Shown: positions 8,365 through 15,805 of the stretch, piece by piece | How the letters are laid out: each line of letters starts with the position of its first letter | Numbering within the stretch: the first letter of the stretch is position 1 | Source of the DNA: UBA11612 sp965228575 | Lineage (GTDB): Bacteria; Pseudomonadota; Alphaproteobacteria; Rhodospirillales; Rhodospirillaceae | NCBI GenBank assembly: GCA_965228575.1 | Contig: CBDDHW010000072.1 | Location: forward strand, 1 to 64,000 | Length of the DNA: 64,000 nucleotides | Direction: 5' to 3' | Translations under genes and position numbers: made by a program | Notes under the pieces: generated by a model | The model's database searches: none | The model's input: the letters and a program-made list of their open reading frames with translations, nothing else | What the model was told of the DNA's origin: nothing

Positions 8365-8532
8365 TACGCCTAGATACCGTGCACGCTCGAGAGTTTGAGT
8401 ATGCGCTCAAGGGTTCGGATGCGGTCGGGGCTGACCAAATCCGCCAAGAATGAGCACCGATTGACGCTTCTCGTCGTCATATAGGTGAACCGCAACGCAC
8501 TACTCATCATAGGTCGTCGAGAGGAAAGAGCT

Positions 8533-10158
8533 TTGAATCCGTTTGTAGAGCAGATGCGCAATCTCGGTCCCGCACGCCTGGCGGCCATGGCGGGCGTTGC
8601 AGTGGGCCTTATTGGTTTCATTATATTCTTTGCAACCCGATTTTCCGGTGCGCCGATGGAGTTGTTGTACGGCAACTTAAGTGCCGTCGACTCGCGCGAA
8701 ATTATTCAACAGTTGCAATCCGACGGCACGCCCTTCCAGACAGCGGAAGACGGCGCGGAGATTCTTGTTCCTGCCGATCAGGTCACGCCCATTCGCATGC
8801 AAATGGCAGAACTCGGTCTGCCCGCTGGCGGGTCCATGGGCTACGAAGTCTTCGACAACATGGATTCGTTGGGCGCGACAAACTTTATGCAAAATGTGAA
8901 CCTGGTCCGTGCGCTTGAAGGTGAACTCTCTCGCACCATTAAGGCGATCGACGGTGTGCAAAACGCGCGCGTGCACTTGGTTTTAGCTCAGCGGGAAATG
9001 TTTACCCGCGATGTACAAGATCCAACGGCATCTGTTTACGTCAAGATGCGTGCGGGGCGTCTCTCGGAAAATCAAGTTTCCGCAATTCAACACCTTATTG
9101 CCGCGGCGATTCCGCGTCTTACGCCCTCCAACATTTCGATCGTCGACGAACGCGGCTCTCTCTTGTCGCGCTCGTTCGAAAACGACGAACAAATGGTTGT
9201 GATGCAACAAGAGCAGGCCCGTATGGGTCTGGAACGCCGCCTGGCGCAATCGGTTATTTCTCTTGTTGAAAGTTCTCTAGGAACCGGAAAGGTTCGCGCC
9301 GAAGTTCGCGCCGACATGGATTACGATAAAGTTGTCCGCGCCGAAGAAATCTACAATCCGGATGAACAGGTTCAACGGTCTTCTGTCACCGTGACTGAAA
9401 CCGGCTCGATGATCGAGTCCCAGCCGGACGACGTAACCGTCGCTCAACAACTCCCTGATGCCGGCCTCAATGGCGGCGCAGCTGGTGCCCGCTCTCAAGA
9501 AAATACGGAACGCACAGAAGAGACCGTAAACTTTGAAATTTCCAAAACAACGATCAATCAGGTCCGTGAAACTGGGGTTATTCGGCGCCTGTCCGTCGCT
9601 GTTCTTGTAGACGGAAACTATACGGAAGGCGAGAACGGCGAGCGCGTGTTTGAACCTCTCGACGAAGAAACCATGACGAAGATCGAGTCTTTGGTTCAAT
9701 CAGCTGTTGGATACGATGCGAACCGCGGCGACCAAATCGAAGTCATCAATATGCCGTTTACCGGCCTTGAGGAATTCGAACTCGACGAACCCTTCGAACT
9801 CTTTGGATTTAGTAAAGAAGAAATCCTGCGCATGGCCGAAGGTCTCGGCGTTGCGATCGTCGCCGTACTGGTCATTCTTTTGGTGGTTCGCCCGCTCGTG
9901 ACCCGCGCCTTCGAAGCCATGCCATCTGGTGACGACGCGCTGATGACGTCAGACGTTGCTCAATTGACAGGCCCGGGCGGTGTTCCTATGCCGGTCAGTT
10001 CGGAGGAGGAAGAGGAAGACCTCGACGAATTGATCGATATCGACAAAGTCGAAGGCCGGGTGAAGGCGTCAAGTTTGCGTAAAATTGGCGACATTGTTGA
10101 AAAACACCCGGAAGAAGCGTTGTCGATTATCCGCATGTGGCTTTACCAAGAAACATAG
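8533..10158 (+). CDS. fliF: Flagellar MS-ring protein FliF
   Basis: FliF forms the inner-membrane MS ring and the export-gate housing of the flagellar basal body. One membrane span lies near the N terminus (MAGVAVGLIGFIIFFATRF). The ring-building motifs follow (LYGNLSAVDSREIIQQL, ARVHLVLAQREMF, SVYVKM, NISIVDERG). A second span sits at VAIVAVLVILLVVRPLV. The C terminus is the FliG-binding tail KHPEEALSIIRMWLYQE. I start at the TTG at 8533 because GAGGAAAGAG lies immediately upstream, although the frame is open from 8485. The gene is complete, but the expected next gene, fliG, is missing. Confidence 0.96.
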   Translation: MNPFVEQMRNLGPARLAAMAGVAVGLIGFIIFFATRFSGAPMELLYGNLSAVDSREIIQQLQSDGTPFQTAEDGAEILVPADQVTPIRMQMAELGLPAGGSMGYEVFDNMDSLGATNFMQNVNLVRALEGELSRTIKAIDGVQNARVHLVLAQREMFTRDVQDPTASVYVKMRAGRLSENQVSAIQHLIAAAIPRLTPSNISIVDERGSLLSRSFENDEQMVVMQQEQARMGLERRLAQSVISLVESSLGTGKVRAEVRADMDYDKVVRAEEIYNPDEQVQRSSVTVTETGSMIESQPDDVTVAQQLPDAGLNGGAAGARSQENTERTEETVNFEISKTTINQVRETGVIRRLSVAVLVDGNYTEGENGERVFEPLDEETMTKIESLVQSAVGYDANRGDQIEVINMPFTGLEEFELDEPFELFGFSKEEILRMAEGLGVAIVAVLVILLVVRPLVTRAFEAMPSGDDALMTSDVAQLTGPGGVPMPVSSEEEEEDLDELIDIDKVEGRVKASSLRKIGDIVEKHPEEALSIIRMWLYQET

Positions 10159-10199
10159 GGGCTTCAGTCCGCTACACACCGGGGACGTCGACGTATATC

Positions 10200-10274
10200 A
10201 TGAACAAGGATGTCTTTAGCTCAGGTGAAATAGCGATTTCTGGACACAACGACGGCAGCGAACTCGCATACTAA
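10200..10274 (+). pseudogene. fliG: Possible C-terminal remnant of fliG
   Basis: Only 139 bases separate fliF from fliH, where fliG normally sits in this operon type. They contain a short frame that ends SSGEIAISGHNDGSELAY and then a stop. It resembles the end of many FliG proteins, where GEI-hydrophobic-I is followed by an acidic stretch and a final Val/Ala-Tyr. No upstream FliG sequence is present and no ribosome site precedes the ATG. It could be the tail left by a deletion, or a chance match; the short length keeps confidence low. Confidence 0.33.
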
Positions 10275-10297
10275 GGCTCAAAAGCAAAGACAGAAAA

Positions 10298-11248
10298 ATG
10301 GCAACGTCTTCATCTGTTCGAAAATTTATGTTTACGCGGTCGTTTGACGACCCGGACAAACTGTACCTGCCCGGCGAGCGGAACAAAGCCGAGCGCGAGG
10401 CAGCTGCAGCCGCCGAGGCGGCGGAAGAAGCGAGAAAAGCCGCCGCGCGTGAACGCAAAGCGGCAGAACGCGAGCGAGCAAAACGCGAGGCCGAGGACGC
10501 TGAGTCTGATGAGCCGATCGAGGAAGAAAAAGAATTCACCCAATCGGATTTGGATGCTGCCCGTGAAGAAGGGCACATTGCTGGTCACACAGCAGCTCTT
10601 GAGGAAGCGGAGACCGCGCGCGAACACTACATCGCCGATGCAATGAACTTAATTGCACAAGGACTGGATGGTTTACAAAATCGTCAGGACGCGGCGAACA
10701 AACAGACAGCTGACTTTGCGATGCGTATGGTCTTCGGCGTCGTTCAACGCCTCCTGCCGGATTACACACACCATTACGCTGTCGACAATATGGAAACTTT
10801 TGTGCGCCGGGTCCTCCCCTTAGCAATCGGCGAGCCGACGTTAACCATACGCGCCCACGCCATGATCGCTCCTGATCTTGAAGTTCGCTTGAAAGACGTC
10901 TTCAACCGAACGGCATTTCAAGGATCCTATGCCGTGATTCCCGATTACGAGCTTCAGCCAGGCGACTGCAAGCTTGAATGGGATGGCGGCGGCGCCGACC
11001 GCGACGAAGGTCGTATTTGGGCTGAGATTCGTGAAGTTGTCGCGGGCAATATTGGCGATGCGGATGCAGATGATTTTGATCGCGCAGCCGATGAAGCCGT
11101 ACAGAATAACGATCAAATGGCTTCGGAAACCGAACAACCAAACCCTGATATAGATCACTCTCCTCCTGATGAACTTCATATGGACACAGAAGATCGCGAG
11201 GGGACGGAACAGCAGGTGCAAGACGATACGAACACGCCGGAGGCATAA
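10298..11248 (+). CDS. fliH: FliH-like flagellar export ATPase regulator
   Basis: FliH binds FliI and the C ring and directs export substrates to the flagellar type III apparatus. The N terminus (RKFMFTRSFDDPDKLY) resembles alphaproteobacterial FliH. It is followed by a long charged Ala/Glu/Arg coiled coil (residues ~35-75), the segment DAAREEGHIAGHTAALEEAE, and a C-terminal domain with IPDYELQPGDCKLEWDGGGADRD, which fits the FliH/YscL pattern of basal strands near the end. The last ~70 residues are acidic and unstructured. Position between fliF and fliN supports the call. Confidence 0.8.
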   Translation: MATSSSVRKFMFTRSFDDPDKLYLPGERNKAEREAAAAAEAAEEARKAAARERKAAERERAKREAEDAESDEPIEEEKEFTQSDLDAAREEGHIAGHTAALEEAETAREHYIADAMNLIAQGLDGLQNRQDAANKQTADFAMRMVFGVVQRLLPDYTHHYAVDNMETFVRRVLPLAIGEPTLTIRAHAMIAPDLEVRLKDVFNRTAFQGSYAVIPDYELQPGDCKLEWDGGGADRDEGRIWAEIREVVAGNIGDADADDFDRAADEAVQNNDQMASETEQPNPDIDHSPPDELHMDTEDREGTEQQVQDDTNTPEA

Positions 11249-11320
11249 AAGCTGCGGCACAACCCTACCTGGGGACGGCGACGCCAAAAATAATATTGGG
11301 CACGCCAGCGGGAGCAAGAG

Positions 11321-11827
11321 ATGACAGAAGAAGACGGTACGGAAAACGAAGACGAAACAGCGAACGCCGAGAACGGTGAAGCTGAGGCCACGGCCAAAGC
11401 CGACGCCGAAACCGCTGCAGTCGATGAAGGTGGGTCCGAAAACACTGGCGATGCAAGCGAGCCGGAAGTGAGTGACCTACAGCTGGATGAAGTTGAGGGG
11501 CCTGCCGCTGAAACAACAATCGGTGACGTTCTCGAAGAGGACGACAACTGGAGCAACCTGCGTGATCCGGCGGCCGAGGGTGGCAAGGATTTAGAAGCGG
11601 TCTACGACATTCCGGTGCGTGTTTCTACGGTACTTGGAAAATCGTCTATGCAAGTTAACAACATCCTGCGGTTAACCCGTGGCGCTGTTGTTGAACTCGA
11701 TCGAAAAGTTGGCGAGCCCGTTGATATTTATGTCAACGACCGCATAGTTGCGCGTGGTGAGATTGTGGTGGTTGAGAACCGTCTTGGTATCACCATGACC
11801 GAAATTGTAAAAACGCAAAAGGGATAG
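11321..11827 (+). CDS. fliN: Flagellar motor switch protein FliN
   Basis: FliN forms the lower part of the C ring and binds FliH. The C-terminal ~75 residues carry the SpoA domain: YDIPVRVSTVLGKSSMQVNNILRL, then GAVVELDRKVGEPVDIYVND and ARGEIVVVENRLGITMTEIV. About 90 acidic, Glu/Ala-rich residues precede it, longer than in E. coli FliN but common in alphaproteobacteria. The ATG at 11321 follows GGGAGCAAGAG. It lies 72 bases downstream of fliH in the fliF operon. Confidence 0.95.
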   Translation: MTEEDGTENEDETANAENGEAEATAKADAETAAVDEGGSENTGDASEPEVSDLQLDEVEGPAAETTIGDVLEEDDNWSNLRDPAAEGGKDLEAVYDIPVRVSTVLGKSSMQVNNILRLTRGAVVELDRKVGEPVDIYVNDRIVARGEIVVVENRLGITMTEIVKTQKG

Positions 11828-11905
11828 AACCCGATAAAGCGGAAATATTACGGCCTCAATTCATGGATCCTTGAAGCCGCACTTAGATAAACACGGTTAA
11901 CGAAT

Positions 11906-12721
11906 ATGGCTGAACACGCAGAACTCAAAGCAGTCCCACGGCGCATTTTCTTCGATGGCGCGACCGTGTTCGGTTTTACTGCGGCCGCGTTACTCATCGT
12001 GTCGGCCATTTTGATTGGCGATACACCAGGCGCTTTCGTCAATATCCCCTCTCTTCTTATTGTTGTGGGCGGGACCTTCGCGATCACTGCTACCTGTTTT
12101 AACCTTGCCGACATCGGCCGCACTTTTGCTGTACTTGGATCGACCGTCTTCTATCGCGGACGTGACGCATCGCAGGCCGCAACAACCATGCTCGATCTTG
12201 CAGAGTTTTGCCGCAAAAAAGGCGTCCTTCCGCTTCAGGGTGAACTCGTTGACCGGTTTATGCGCGAGCCGTTTTTGCACAAAGCGCTCAATATGGTTAT
12301 CGACGGGATGACCGAAAAGGAGATCGCGGACATATTGGCCCAGGATCAAGCAGCCACCGCCTCGCGCGCCCACCGCGCGGTCAGCGTCCTGCGCCGCGCC
12401 GCCGATATATCCCCAGCCATGGGTTTGATTGGAACTCTCGTCGGATTGGTGCAAATGCTTACCAACCTCGATAATCCAAGTGTTATCGGACCCGCCATGG
12501 CGGTTGCGTTGCTGACAACCTTTTATGGGGTTGTGCTCGCACATATGGTGTTCAACCCGCTGGCGTCAAAAATCGAGCGCAACATTGTCGACGACCAGCT
12601 TATTTACCATATCTACAGCGTCGGCGCGCTGGCCATCGCGCGGAAAGACAATCCACGGCGCCTTGAAATGCTGCTGAACAGCGCCCTGCCGCCCGAGAGT
12701 AAAGTGCGTTATTTCGTATGA
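11906..12721 (+). CDS. MotA/PomA-like flagellar motor stator protein
   Basis: A 271-residue integral membrane protein with four predicted spans: two near residues 17-62 and two within the block ISPAMGLIGTLVGLVQMLTNL to LTTFYGVVLAHMVFNPLASKIE. This is the MotA/TolQ/ExbB pattern, with the conserved Pro in DISPAMGLIGTLVGL. The cytoplasmic loop is arginine-rich (ASRAHRAVSVLRRA). Members inside fliF operons act as stator channel subunits in related bacteria. No motB partner is adjacent. A TTAAC half site lies just before the start codon. Whether it couples protons or sodium cannot be told from what I see. Confidence 0.85.
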   Translation: MAEHAELKAVPRRIFFDGATVFGFTAAALLIVSAILIGDTPGAFVNIPSLLIVVGGTFAITATCFNLADIGRTFAVLGSTVFYRGRDASQAATTMLDLAEFCRKKGVLPLQGELVDRFMREPFLHKALNMVIDGMTEKEIADILAQDQAATASRAHRAVSVLRRAADISPAMGLIGTLVGLVQMLTNLDNPSVIGPAMAVALLTTFYGVVLAHMVFNPLASKIERNIVDDQLIYHIYSVGALAIARKDNPRRLEMLLNSALPPESKVRYFV

Positions 12722-12842
12722 TGTTGCGGTTCGTCGTTTTCTATACTGCTCCCGTTGACCTTCCCTGTGACTCGACCCATAACTCGGTAAGGTTTCGTCA
12801 TCTCGGCGCCATCGGGGCGCCATTGGAGTCTGAAGGGTTCTT

Positions 12843-14168
12843 ATGCGGCTGCTAATCATCGGTTCTTTGAACGGTCAAATCGGCGCGGCCAGCCGCATCG
12901 CCATCGACCGCGGCGCGAAAGTCATCCAGGCCGACGGTATAGCCCAAGGTCTTGATGTGATGCGCTCTGGGCAAGGCGCCGACCTCGTTATGGTCGATGT
13001 CGCTAACGACATCGCCGCGCTGCTGGCGGATATGAAATCCGAGCGCATTAACCTGCCGGTGGTCGCGTGCGGCCTTGAAACCAACTCCGAAGCGGCCGTT
13101 GCTGCCATCAAAGCCGGGGCGAAAGAGTACGTTCCCTTGCCTCCCGATGCCGATCTGATCGCTGCGGTTTTAGAAGCCGTCGCCGCCGAACAGGATACCT
13201 TCGTTTACGAAGACCCGGCGATGGTCAAGGTTATGGAGATGGCGAAAAAAGTCGCCGGATCCCAAGCCTCAGTTTTAATCACGGGGGAATCTGGAACCGG
13301 CAAGGAATTGGTCGCTCGCTTTCTTCACCGTAACAGTCCACGCAAAGACAAAGCCTTTGTCGCCGTAAACTGTGCGGCAATTCCAGGTGAGCTCTTAGAG
13401 TCCGAATTGTTCGGTCACGAAAAAGGAGCGTTTACCGGGGCCGTCGCGCGGCGCATCGGTAAATTTGAAGAAGCCAGCGGCGGCACGTTGTTGCTCGATG
13501 AAATCAGCGAGATGGACCTGAAACTTCAGGCCAAGCTTCTGCGCGCTGTGCAAGAACGCGAGATCAATCGCATCGGCTCCAACACCGCGGTCAAAGTCGA
13601 CGTGCGTATCCTCGCGACATCAAACCGCAATATGGAAGCCGAGGTTAAGGCGGGAAAGTTTCGCGAAGACTTGTTCTTCCGCTTGAACGTTGTGAAGTTG
13701 GTCATTCCTTCGCTGCGCAGCCGTCCAAAAGACATTGAAATTCTTGCGAAGCATTTTGCCAAAACGTGTGCTGAGGAAAACGCCGTCCCTGTGCGGCCCC
13801 TCACTGCTGAAGCGGTTGCCGCGCTCCACGGACATTCTTGGCCGGGCAATGTGCGCGAGCTCGAAAACACGGTTCACCGCGCGGTCTTGTTGGCCAGCGG
13901 CGAGCAGATCGGCGCGGACGCCATTATGCTCACCGATGCAGACGGTAATCTTTCCGAAGACGCAAAAGCCGGCGTGGGCGGTCTTGTCGGACGAACGGTC
14001 GCGGACGTCGAACGTGATTTGATTATCGACACCTTAAAACACACCCTTGGCAACCGTACCCATGCGGCAAAGATATTGGGCATCTCTATTCGCACCTTGC
14101 GCAACAAACTAAACACCTACGTCCAGGACGGAACCGAGGTTCCAGCGCCCGGCACCGGTGAAGCCTAA
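12843..14168 (+). CDS. flbD: FlbD-type sigma-54 flagellar transcription activator
   Basis: FlbD activates late, sigma-54-dependent flagellar genes in alphaproteobacteria. Residues ~1-115 form a receiver-like domain without the usual N-terminal acidic pair (LLIIGSLNG). The AAA+ domain has Walker A GESGTGKE, the sigma-54 loop GAFTGA, LLLDEISEM and the arginine-finger region, spanning about residues 125-360. A Fis-type helix-turn-helix (GNRTHAAKILGISIRTLRNKL) closes the protein. The gene follows the motA-like gene after 121 bases and overlaps the upstream open frame of the next gene. The altered receiver suggests activation by a partner such as FliX rather than by phosphorylation. Confidence 0.93.
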   Translation: MRLLIIGSLNGQIGAASRIAIDRGAKVIQADGIAQGLDVMRSGQGADLVMVDVANDIAALLADMKSERINLPVVACGLETNSEAAVAAIKAGAKEYVPLPPDADLIAAVLEAVAAEQDTFVYEDPAMVKVMEMAKKVAGSQASVLITGESGTGKELVARFLHRNSPRKDKAFVAVNCAAIPGELLESELFGHEKGAFTGAVARRIGKFEEASGGTLLLDEISEMDLKLQAKLLRAVQEREINRIGSNTAVKVDVRILATSNRNMEAEVKAGKFREDLFFRLNVVKLVIPSLRSRPKDIEILAKHFAKTCAEENAVPVRPLTAEAVAALHGHSWPGNVRELENTVHRAVLLASGEQIGADAIMLTDADGNLSEDAKAGVGGLVGRTVADVERDLIIDTLKHTLGNRTHAAKILGISIRTLRNKLNTYVQDGTEVPAPGTGEA

Positions 14169-14178
14169 ACTTACGCGT

Positions 14179-14769
14179 ATGAACACGCGCTCCCTCTATT
14201 TCAGCTTAAACGTGCGATCGTTTTTTGCGGTGCTTCTTTGCGTTGGACTGCACGCGCCCGCTGCCGCCTTGGATATGGATTCGATCACCGCGATCAACCA
14301 TTTCAACGCCAATTGCGTTCGCCACCTCGCCAAGCCCGATGAGATACGCGCCTGGGCGGACGCGCGCTATCGCCCTGTCCGAGACCCGGAAACCCTCGCA
14401 ACCGTGGTCGGCGAAACCACCATGGGATCGGCGTGGCATCTGCCAACTCGCACGGGCCGAAACATCACTCTGTCGCTGCGCGGCGACGGCAAAACCTGCG
14501 CCGTATGGGCCGAGGCGGGTGATCCGCTAGGTGTAGAAGAAGAATTTCGCAAAATGGTGGACGGCGCGGCGAGCGACGGGGTCACAGTCAAGACCACCAC
14601 CGACAGCACCCTTCCAACGCGCTCGGGCAACGGGCGTTTACTGTCTATGATTGTGCGCGATGAGGAAAAAGGGTCCGGCTATATGTTTACCTTTATCGCC
14701 GGTGATTTATTTTCAGGCGCGCCTATTGCGCTATCTCTGCAAGTCGTTCGGGTCGAGTCAGATAAATAA
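14179..14769 (+). CDS. Secreted protein of unknown function
   Basis: The first ~30 residues form a signal peptide (NVRSFFAVLLCVGLHAPAAA, then LDMDS), so the 196-residue product should reach the periplasm. The mature part has no domain I can name; it contains two Cys (NCVRHL and KTCAVW) that could form a disulfide. I choose the ATG at 14179 because it begins directly before the signal peptide; the frame extends upstream into flbD. It lies just downstream of flbD on the same strand and ends before a strong terminator, so it probably closes the flagellar operon. Confidence 0.6.
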   Translation: MNTRSLYFSLNVRSFFAVLLCVGLHAPAAALDMDSITAINHFNANCVRHLAKPDEIRAWADARYRPVRDPETLATVVGETTMGSAWHLPTRTGRNITLSLRGDGKTCAVWAEAGDPLGVEEEFRKMVDGAASDGVTVKTTTDSTLPTRSGNGRLLSMIVRDEEKGSGYMFTFIAGDLFSGAPIALSLQVVRVESDK

Positions 14770-14789
14770 CGCCCGCGCCTGTAAACACA

Positions 14790-14821
14790 AAAAGGCTCCC
14801 CGCCTACGCGAGGAGCCTTTT
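14790..14821. terminator. Bidirectional intrinsic terminator
   Basis: A ten-base-pair perfect stem (AAAAGGCTCC with GGAGCCTTTT) closes a 12-base loop and is flanked by A and T runs on both sides. It sits between the convergent secreted-protein gene and the dienelactone-hydrolase-like gene, so it can stop transcription from both directions. Confidence 0.9.
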
Positions 14822-14845
14822 GTTTTTGACGTCGTTGATAGGTTT

Positions 14846-15706
14846 TTACGCTAGCCCCTTCTCGAAGGTCGCAAGCAATCTGCTCCAAGCCCGCTCGGCC
14901 TGCGCTTCATGATACCTAGACGCATCCGGCGGGCACCATCCATGGAGCGTGCCTTCGTAGACTTCAACTTCCGCCGGCACGCCTGCTGCCGCAAAGCTCT
15001 CGCGCAGAACGCCTTCCGCTTCAGGCTCTTTTTCGTGGTCGTCTTCGGCGATCGCAATCAACATATGCGCCGACATCTGCGGGATTAGTTTGTGCGGACT
15101 GTTGTCGGCATCGGTCACTAGCCCGCCGCCATGAAACGAGGCGCCTGCGCCAATACGGTCCGGAATGGCCGCCGCGGTCCGCATCACCATGGGGCCGCCC
15201 ATGCAATATCCCGTCGTGCCGATCTGCCGTGAGGTATCCACAACGCTTTGTGAATCCAGCCACCCGACAAATGCCTTCGCATCAATCACATTGGTCTCAG
15301 GCGTATTGGTCGCCATCAACGCCCTAATTTGCGCGCGGTCGTCCGGGTTCGAAAAATCCAACCCTTCCGGAAGCGCCGGCAAGCGCTTCGCCCGGTAATA
15401 CGGATTGATTGAGAGCACCGCATATCCGGACTCCGCCAAACGCGTGCCCATTTGCTGAAAAGCGGGGCGCAGACCAAACGCATCGGGCCAGACCAAGACT
15501 GCTGCGTGCGAACCCGAGGTCGGGTGCACGAAATGCGCTTCGCACATTCCGTCCGGTGTCTCAATCTCAACCATTGATTCGGTTACATCGACCGCGTTCG
15601 CAGCGCGCGGCAAAGCGGCAGCAACACTTGCGCCAATTGCTAGTGCGCCCAATCGTCGCCGGCTCAGGCGCTCACCGATATCCTTTAATACTGCGTCGTC
15701 ACACAT
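14846..15706 (-). CDS. Exported dienelactone hydrolase family protein
   Basis: This is an alpha/beta hydrolase of the DLH family. The nucleophile is Cys in GYCMGGPM, an acidic residue lies in AIAEDDH, and the catalytic His is in LHGWCPP. A twin-arginine signal (SRRRLGALAIGASVAAAL) near residues 16-35 indicates folded export to the periplasm. The ATG at 15706 has AGGAGAGAGACC just upstream; a longer frame to 15730 lacks such a site. The substrate is unknown. It lies 99 bases downstream of the large FeS/ThDP fusion on the same strand, so the two may be coexpressed. Confidence 0.85.
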   Translation of the reverse strand: MCDDAVLKDIGERLSRRRLGALAIGASVAAALPRAANAVDVTESMVEIETPDGMCEAHFVHPTSGSHAAVLVWPDAFGLRPAFQQMGTRLAESGYAVLSINPYYRAKRLPALPEGLDFSNPDDRAQIRALMATNTPETNVIDAKAFVGWLDSQSVVDTSRQIGTTGYCMGGPMVMRTAAAIPDRIGAGASFHGGGLVTDADNSPHKLIPQMSAHMLIAIAEDDHEKEPEAEGVLRESFAAAGVPAEVEVYEGTLHGWCPPDASRYHEAQAERAWSRLLATFEKGLA

Positions 15707-15805
15707 GGTCTCTCTCCTATTGGTATCCAAGCCCTCGCGTTATCTCGAAGGCGCCCATAGTCCACAGCAAATACTAACGGCTCGCTGCCTGCGCCGGTAT
15801 TAAAA

